DNA from: Stereum hirsutum FP-91666 SS1
Lineage: Eukaryota > Basidiomycota > Agaricomycetes > Russulales > Stereaceae
DNA length: 64,000 bases
Direction of reading: 5' to 3'
Assembly (NCBI RefSeq): GCF_000264905.1
Contig: NW_006763156.1
Coordinates: 273,546 to 337,545, forward strand
Part shown: piece after piece, positions 56,775-64,000 of the stretch
Position numbering within the stretch: position 1 is the stretch's first letter
Layout of the letters: each line of letters starts with the position of its first letter
Notes under the pieces: generated by a model
Seen by the model: the letters and a program-made list of their open reading frames with translations, nothing else
Told to the model about the DNA's origin: nothing
Database searches by the model: none
Made by a program: the position numbers and the translations under genes

Positions 56775-58235
56775 TCTTTTGTTGGTGTGATAACTCTGTC
56801 CGGTTTGATTTGCCTCGGCCTCAGCACCATGTTCCACGCGTCGGAGCTCATGATCAAACGTGTGTGTAGGAAGTAGAACTCCGATTATCCTATCTTGAGA
56901 ACAAGGTGAGCGTAATCTTGCTTCATTCTTAGTTTTCCATGCCTTTCTTATTTCCTATAGGTATCTTGCGTTGTTTTATGTCTCCTATCATCAAGCACGA
57001 GGTATGAATTGGTTATAAATCCTTTTCCGTGTCGCACTTGTGGTGCTCCAAAGTCCTATCGCTCATCCTCGTGCCAGTTATTTTCAAACTCTTAGCAGCA
57101 TCTACCCAGAGGCCGACCATCAGGCATCATCCATTCCTATTGTCAAGAGTTTGCCGACGGCGTCTTGTGGATTTGGATCGCTGTCAGTGACACCTCGTCC
57201 ATAGGCTGTGCCCTTCAGCGTGTTTCCAGCGTGTATCTGTCTCCGAATGCGCCCGACCTAGTTCCTTCCTATATAATACCAAGACCGGTCGAGCAAAAAA
57301 CTCTAGTGCCAACTATTTTCATTCTTTATTTCGTTTGTTCTCGACAGCTCTATCCCGTCTTTCGAGGTGCACGACGGCGAGGACGACTCAGCGGTACACA
57401 GGACCGTGTAACATTGAATTTGGGTGGTGTGGCTCCGGAGTGCGTAGTTAATCACAAAGAACTGACCCTCTGCTTCGGTGTCATCGTATTTTTCGGACGA
57501 CGGCGGTGGAGAGGCGCATGAGCGAGTTGTGGCAATCCAAGTTTGTTCGACGGCCGAAAACTCGACTTTATCTCTGAGCGCATTATTCTGGCCGCTCTAC
57601 TGTCATGATTTTCAGTCTTGGTCTCCGCTTGGCACTCTATGCTAACCGAACAATCTGGCCTTGGTTCTTCATGAGTTGGCAGGAGAGGTCTTTGGCATTT
57701 ATGTGGAATACAAAATGAGACATCTCAAAAGGCTTCGATGGCGATATAAAACGAGGTAGAGGTAGCGGCTAGGCGAGATTGGGAACAGGAATGAACGAGG
57801 GGTAGTGAGAGGTGATGAGAACATGGATTGAAAGGGATGGAGATTGCGAGTGTAAGCAAGAAGCAAGAACAATAGAGACTTCTCGCCACCCGGAATCTGC
57901 CGAAAGCGCTCAGATTCTCCAGAACGCGGAATACGTGCACAAGGCAACGATGGTGTCCTTGCCTCGGGAAAGTTTAATAGGAAGTGACGAGAATCACGTT
58001 TAGTAGATGCTCAAATATTTTCACAATTTTCCATGCACGAAATAATGTTGAGGGGAGATATCTGAGTCCACCAGTCCAGAATAGATTTCCCCAGATTATG
58101 GGTGGCGAAGAATCTCTAATGTACGAAATAGCAAGTCACACAGATACGGAGCAATGAGCAGAAAACATTTAATTAAACATCACCAAAAGATTCGCAAAAG
58201 ACAACACGAAGGTCAGAGAAAGGAACGGGATTAAG
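56775..58235. other. Intergenic region between convergent genes
   Basis: About 1.46 kb. Apart from one unsupported 118-codon plus-strand frame (57,165-57,521) there is no gene, tRNA or repeat that I recognise. It lies between the 3' ends of the second integrase-core gene and paralogue B. Confidence 0.45.
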
Positions 58236-61200
58236 CTAATCCCTACAAGTATTGATGAGTACCATAATCGTGTGGCATAACGACAGCCATGCGGCACTGA
58301 ATTGAACGTTTCTGTCCGGATGGTATACCTGTAAAGAGTATAAGCAACAAGACAAAATTACGACAACGAATGAACAACATACCCTGGCCAGAAGACGTCT
58401 CTGCTGTGGTCTTGAAGCGTTAACCACGGTTAACATATTGATACGACGAGAACGGTCGGGATGGGGGACGTGCATGACCAACTGCTCCCGAAAGTCAACC
58501 CAACGAAGACGACGGATGCCACTCATTATCTGAGGAGATATACGCTCCGACCACCCCGAGAGACGTGATCTATATGATGCGATTGTCTCGGGGGAGGGTG
58601 TCGTGATCGATGTCGGCAAAGATGAAGAACCAGCAGACGTAGACGGCGTTGACGGTGAAGGATTGGCGGGATGACGAGCAGACGGCGTGAACGATGGGGA
58701 AGAGGAATTGGTGGGAGTAGATGGTTTCGCCGAGGTGGAAGTATTGGAGGTGGAATTGCGACCACGAGTTCCTGGGTGGGAACTACCAGACGGAACAAAT
58801 GGCTTGGAGGGCGATTTGTCGTTATCGCTAGAGACGTAGATGACGTCAGGCTGGTTTTGTGAGGCTCGTGCGTTTGATGATGATGAAGAAGTTTTGCTAT
58901 AATCATGAGCGCTTGTGGGACTTGGGATCGGTCGGGGACGTGGGCGTGGTTTAAACCCTGAAGGAGGAGCGGTCGGCGAAAACGGCGGTGGAGGTGGAGG
59001 AGCGGTCGACGACGGCGGCGGTGGAGGTGGAGTCGAGGTCGACATTGACGGGGGATGTGGTTGGATGGGAGTTGTGGTGGCAGTAGCTGGGGGTGTGGAT
59101 AAACGACAACGCTTGGGAGCTGGAGGCGAGTTTTGTGCAGGGGCTGACGATGACCCAGCCGGTTGTGGACGAGAAGGGGAAGGAGGTCGCTTTCTGTCAC
59201 CATAGAGAGACGAGCCAGGTTCTCCCTCCTTGAAGAACTGGCGAACCTTCGCGAGATAGGCCAGGAGCTCGGCAGATGACGCCTGCGGTATCGGTGTCTC
59301 GCTCTGCCAGGGCGGAGGTGTACGAGAGAGTTCAGCTGCACAGTTACCGGAGCGTGAAAATTAGTCTAGGATCGAAGACATCCATGGTACAGCAGGCGAC
59401 GTACCATCTACACTATCCTCTCTGCCCATCTCCTCCAGGTTTGTACCACCGGCAGCAACAGACGGCCCCGGATGAGCATTGGTGGTACCATTACCGCCCT
59501 CATCCCCATCACCATCGTCGTCGCTGTTGTCGGTATCGCCCTTGGAATCATCGCTTCCGTCCTCGGAATCGTCTGCACTGCCACTTTCATGACTATTCGA
59601 TTTTGCGGAGGGTCTGGTGGGAAAGTCTGCGTCGGATATTTCTGAATCGGTGGACAGAAAGAGGCTAAAGGGCCAGTTCATTATTCTAGCCGAAATAAAA
59701 TCACAAGTAGATATTGCCTACTTATTCTTCTCGCTGGATCCACCACTACCGCCCCGTCCTCGTCCTCGACCTCGGCCTCTACCATGGGGACCACCCCTAC
59801 CCCTACGAGTACCCTTACCCCTACCACCCCTTTCTCCACCACCGGACTTCGTCTTATCAGGTACCGACCTAACTTCATCGATATCCGACGGATCGTGAAC
59901 AGCGGAGGTGCGAGTGCTGCGAGTACGCTTCCTTGTGGGTTCGGCCGGAGTGGATGAGGGCTGCGCTTCTTCACCGACCTGAGAAGATGTGTTCGACGGT
60001 AAGTGGACACATTTCTAGGCAGAGATAGTAAACATAGAAGACGAGATAAATGAACGAACCCCTGAGTCCTTGAACAACTGACTTCGTTCGCCCTGGGCGC
60101 GCTTTTTACCTTTCTGAGAACATAGAGGTATTGATAAGAGTGGAGGCTAAGCAGTACAACACAGGACTGAAAGACGTACAGTCTTTTTGTAGGACTCGAT
60201 CTTCTGCGAGAGGTTGGTACAGAAGGACGTCAGAATCTGATAGAAGACGTTGTAATTTTCGTCGTCCGTTGGATAGTCGTCGAGGAAGGGAATAAGTAGG
60301 AACATAACGAGGCGGATAGTTCCCCATTGGCCGACATAGACGTTGTCCAAATGCATGTCTTCCTTCTTCGTTGCGGATCCGAAATCACTATCTAAATAGA
60401 TAAGAAGGCCACCTGGTGTATCGGTATCGAAACCAAACTTTGAGATCGAAAGCTTCTTCCAGTCTGTCTCGTCCGCATCCTACGTATATGTTAGGTTCAT
60501 AGACAGAGGCAATCAGAGCTGAGTAAAATCGGTAGGAGACGGCGGAGACGTACGGAGAAGTATGCAACTTTCGAAGTCTCCAAAGAGTTCAGAGTCGAAA
60601 TGAGGTTCCGGAACCCAGGTGGCGTATGAATATCGTATCCAGGAGTGCCGGGATCGGCCTTGAAGCTTTTGACGAGCGCGAGAAGGTTGTGGCACAGAAG
60701 GAGGATCGAGGAAGGCGGTGGATCAGGAGAGACGACGTTTGGCAGGATGGTGAATGCGATGCGTAGACCGTCAATGATGAAATCGAGACCATATGGCCCA
60801 AAGTGGAGAGCAGAAGCCATGTCAGGATCGTTTACATTGACTAGGACATTCAAGAACAATAGGTTGTCGACCATACTTCGAACACCCATGCGCCACACCG
60901 TGCTCGCAGGGATAGCTGAAAAATGATAACAAAGATAGAAAATCGAAGTGGAAAAGACGACTCAGCATATGAATCTATGATGGTTAAGGAGGGAACAAGA
61001 GAACGTACTGTGTGTGTCCTCTTGATGAAGAACAAAGAAGTATTGAAGACGATCCTTAGACTTGTAGGCCTCGGCGAACAAACTACCAGTCGTCGTCTGA
61101 CGAGGCCACTGAGAAAGCGTAGATAATCAGATGGAGTAAAGGGATAGAACCAAAAGAGATAAACGCACATAATCCTGTGCTGTTTCGGGTGCAGATATGT

Positions 61201-62973
61201 TACGGACCGCACGCATCAAATTAACGAAGATGAGTGGGAAGTCGTCGTTGGAGAGGGGTGTATATGCAGTCGACGTAGAACCATATGTCGCACTGGCGGT
61301 AGGCGGCGGCGGGATGGTATCCGATGAGGGTCCGGAGGTTGCTGCTGCAGGCTGGGAGCCAGTGGACGGTTTCTTCTGTTGGGAAGACGAATCCTGACGG
61401 CGTTTCTATGAAACAAGGACAGATTAGAAGGGGGAAGGAAACAAAAGAACATGAGAGCATACTTTGGGAGGAGGAGTCTGGTAATCATCATCAGAGCCAT
61501 CTTCGTCGCGGTTACAGTCGTCGGTCTCTGATGTCGAGTCAAGCGACGATGGTAGAATATCGAGACAACCCTCAGAAAGAGAGATATAAACGAGATTTTT
61601 CCATGCCGCAGCGGCATTACGAGGTTTGCTAGCGGCAGCGGTTCTGACAACGAGCAACTACTTGTAAGAGCAATGAAGACCATGGACAGAGGTTTATGCG
61701 TACCTCATGAGCAACCAATAGTCCACACGAGTATGGGAGGTGAAAGGCTTGAGGATGGTACCGTTACGGTCGCCTTGTCCCCTAGTCTCCGGAGAAAGAA
61801 GTACCCAGGAATTAGAAGGATGGTCGGTGTTTTGTTCGGCTTGATTAGCGTCGAGGGCAGCGGCGAACTCTGGTACATGCTGGAACCGGGAGTTGATGAG
61901 GTCGTGAACAACGTCTGCGTTGGCACCAGAGGGTACAGCAACCGTGACGGCGAAGCCGAGACGATTCATCTCAGCAAGACTATAGAAATGACGATAAGTT
62001 CAAGACGAATGTTTCATCGAATGTGAGACCGACGCACCCATTGAGATTCAAAACCTTGCATCGCAATTCATGTACCATGACGGTCCATGGTACAAGAACG
62101 ACTGTGAAGATACTATCGGGCCCCGTAGATGCGTTTTTGGAGGCCTTCGATGTCTTCGATGAGGAAGGCTCGGCTTGAGAGGCTGTTTTGGGCTGAGCGA
62201 AGGAACGACCATGTTTTTTGGACTTGTTGTTCTTGGGTGCTTCGCTAACGCCGGATTTCGCATGGGTCTAGAAGTTGTATTAGTGATTTGATTATGAACT
62301 GGGGCATGAACGTGGAGGGACATACCTCTGCGGCGGGGTCAAACGGACGACCAGCGCTCGGTTCAAATAAGCCAACCTTTTCACGTTCCTGCCTGAGCTG
62401 GGCCATGGTCTTGAAGGCGTGCGTGTTGCCGAGGTTCGGAGCGGTGGGGGTAGAGGAAGGGTTGGGATGAGCGTAAGCAGTTTCAGCGGTGTGGTGACGA
62501 GAACCGAAGAGAGTCTGCATGGTCGGTGTTGCCTGCGATGTGCTGTGGGAAGATGACACGGCGGGCTTTTGACCAGGGTCACGAGGCTGTACTGGATCGG
62601 GTGGGATTGGAGGAGGAAGCGTAGTGTCGTGTTTTGGAGTGGTAGAGGACTGGGGTGGGTCGGAAAATTTATGGGCATGAAGTCAGAAAAGAGATAAAAG
62701 ATACGACTCTGCAGGAATAAGTGGGGAGAAAAAACATACCGGAGGGTTCGACGGAACGGGCGGTGGGCGTGGATTAGCCGCTGGAAGGGCCTTTTTGTGA
62801 AACGCGGCGTAGTGGCCACATACGAGGCAGAGGATAAGGGGGAGGAGAGCGGGATTATCGGCATCACCGCGTCGAGCAGTCTCGGGGATGAAGCAGACAC
62901 AGAGGTCGATGCAGGCGGCATGCTGGCAGCGACCTAACTGGTCGGGAGTGAGATCGAAAGCAGAAGACGACAT
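58236..62973 (-). CDS. Lineage-specific protein with Cys/His N-terminus and C-terminal HPD motif (paralogue B, long form)
   Basis: Function unknown. It starts at 62973 (MSSSAFDLTPDQLGRCQHAA; a longer in-frame start exists at 63012) with C-x4-C-x3-C then CxxC-x3-A-AFHKK as in paralogue A. Then TLFGSRHHTAETAYAHP, a basic SKKHGRSFAQPKTA, VVLVPWTVMVHELRC, NSWVLLSPETRGQGDR, RTAAASKPRNAAAAWKNLVYI, WPRQTTTGSLFAEAYKSKDR, MASALHFGPYGLDFIIDGLR, TDWKKLSISKFGFDTDTPGG and WGTIRLVMFLLIPFLDD. The part missing in paralogue A follows: an RGG-like GRGRGRGRGGSG, acidic Ser-rich and Pro-rich linkers, AELLAYLAKVRQFFKEGEPG, SGIRRLRWVDFREQLVMHV and finally RRLLARVYHPDRNVQFSAAW with an HPD tripeptide typical of J-domains. 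About twelve introns. It might be two adjacent genes fused by my model near 59,700. Confidence 0.62.
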
Positions 62974-64000
62974 GGAGGCGACTTGAAAAATCTGTGTACG
63001 CTGAGACGGCACTAAGACACAACGATGGATGTTGCAGCTGAAGAAGCAAGTCCGCGTTGGTCGGTTGTCACTTCAACGAGATGGAAGTAAGGTTTGAGCC
63101 ACTTGGTGAGTAGGAAATAAAGAAATTCGCGAAATTCGAGACAGGATACTACTAAATTTGGGGATGCAGCGAACCAGATCAATCCGGGGTCCTGCTGTAC
63201 AGGAGGAGATCGAGGTGTCAAGATGCTTCCGTCCTCGATCAGGCCCTTCAAGTGCATTGAATGGCTGGTGAATGGCTTGCAAGAGACGTTCCGTAGTGTG
63301 TATTCACAGAGTGTAATCCATAGGCTTGACTGTCTGATAAGCAGAAGAAATGCATAGATTCCAGAGAGTGTTGAGCCATCTAGAGACTAGACTAGACCAG
63401 TTGCCATGGCAAGTAGACCGAGACAATCGAGGACGGAGGAGAATAGAGAGGCCCAAGTAGGACGCGTCATGACGCGACGCAGAGCACCAAGGCCCCGGGG
63501 CACAGGAACTATAAACTCCGAAAATGGGCAACTTATGCTCGCACTGCCACACCAGACATCAGGGAAATCCTGAAAAGCGGACCAGGAAAGGTCCTGGCCC
63601 GACAAGTCGAACCATGGGAGGCAATGGAAAAAAAACCTAGCATCATCTCATACAACGACGGCAAATCGGGACCTCGGGAGGTCGGTCCAGGTCAAGTAAA
63701 CCTTCCAGATATAATTCCGACCAGGATGCGTTCGTGTTGTCTGTCGTTGCCCGTCGGATGATGCCTGACCAGAAAAGACCATGCCAGCCCATGTCGGCGG
63801 GGCATGGCCAACACAAACCATTATGACATTACATGGCCATGGATGATCATGGATGGTCATTTCTTCTCTATAATGGCACAATGTCTCGCATACCATTGAA
63901 TTTAATCTTTATATTCTTTCCAATTGTTCAATGCTCACGCTAACCCCTCAGTACTCAGTGATGGCAAAATTATATTATGATGATTTGTATGTATGGCAAA
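62974..64000. other. Upstream flank of paralogue B
   Basis: About 1 kb to the window edge. It presumably contains the promoter of paralogue B. Short frames (63,304-63,896, minus) are unsupported. CATGGCCATGGATGATCATG at 63,834 and nearby ATGGTCAT repeats are self-complementary but not a clear element. No gene was recognised. Confidence 0.4.

Noticed and set aside
56775..58003. Plus-strand frames between the second integrase gene and paralogue B
   Set aside because: Short and without family motifs or consistent splice sites.
58526..59341. 271-codon His/Arg/Leu-rich minus-strand frame
   Set aside because: Out-of-frame shadow of the Pro/Ser-rich exon of paralogue B.
1..64000. CRISPR arrays, rRNA genes and tRNA genes
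   Set aside because: No spaced direct repeats of CRISPR type, no rRNA-like blocks and no convincing cloverleaf with A and B boxes were found by eye.

Overview
The window is nuclear DNA of a filamentous basidiomycete, most likely an agaricomycete. Genes are densely split by 50-90 nt GT-AG introns. The gene families (a G-alpha subunit, a fungal arylsulfotransferase, basidiomycete-type P450s, a VDD-type membrane protein, an importin beta-3) and a Tad1-like LINE also fit that group. No prokaryotic, viral or CRISPR features were seen.

Layout, left half (1-30 kb): a G-protein alpha subunit gene cut at its 5' end; a pyrimidine-rich spacer; a short-chain dehydrogenase; a secreted arylsulfotransferase; a single-pass membrane protein; and a P450 on the minus strand. 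Next comes a 'graveyard' (15.8-19.3 kb) holding broken copies of two neighbouring genes: two pieces of importin beta-3 in opposite orientations, and the 5' third of the arylsulfotransferase. A second P450 (plus strand), a possible solo LTR and the intact importin beta-3 gene (minus strand) complete the half. The intact genes and their fragments lie within about 25 kb, so the region has undergone local segmental duplication, inversion and decay.

Layout, right half (30-64 kb): the upstream flank of importin carries a 448-bp hAT-type MITE with perfect 8-bp target duplications. A truncated MADS-box relic and a BTB/POZ gene follow. Then comes an accessory, mobile-element-rich block: (i) two paralogous lineage-specific genes, 35.8-38.7 kb (+) and 58.2-63.0 kb (-), with a Cys/His-rich N-terminus, of which only the longer copy keeps a C-terminal HPD (J-domain-like) motif; (ii) two genes with a DDE-type integrase core (39.8-41.3 and 55.2-56.8 kb); (iii) a full-length, apparently young LINE of about 9.0 kb (41,297-50,327) with gag-like ORF1, an endonuclease-RT-RNase H ORF2 and a poly(A) tail, inserted into the 3' end of the first integrase-like gene so that its last 55 codons now lie beyond the LINE; (iv) a tandem array of 8-9 units of about 170 bp (51.09-52.46 kb).

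Exon boundaries were read by eye from splice consensus and protein-family motifs. Start codons and terminal exons of the lineage-specific genes are the least certain parts.
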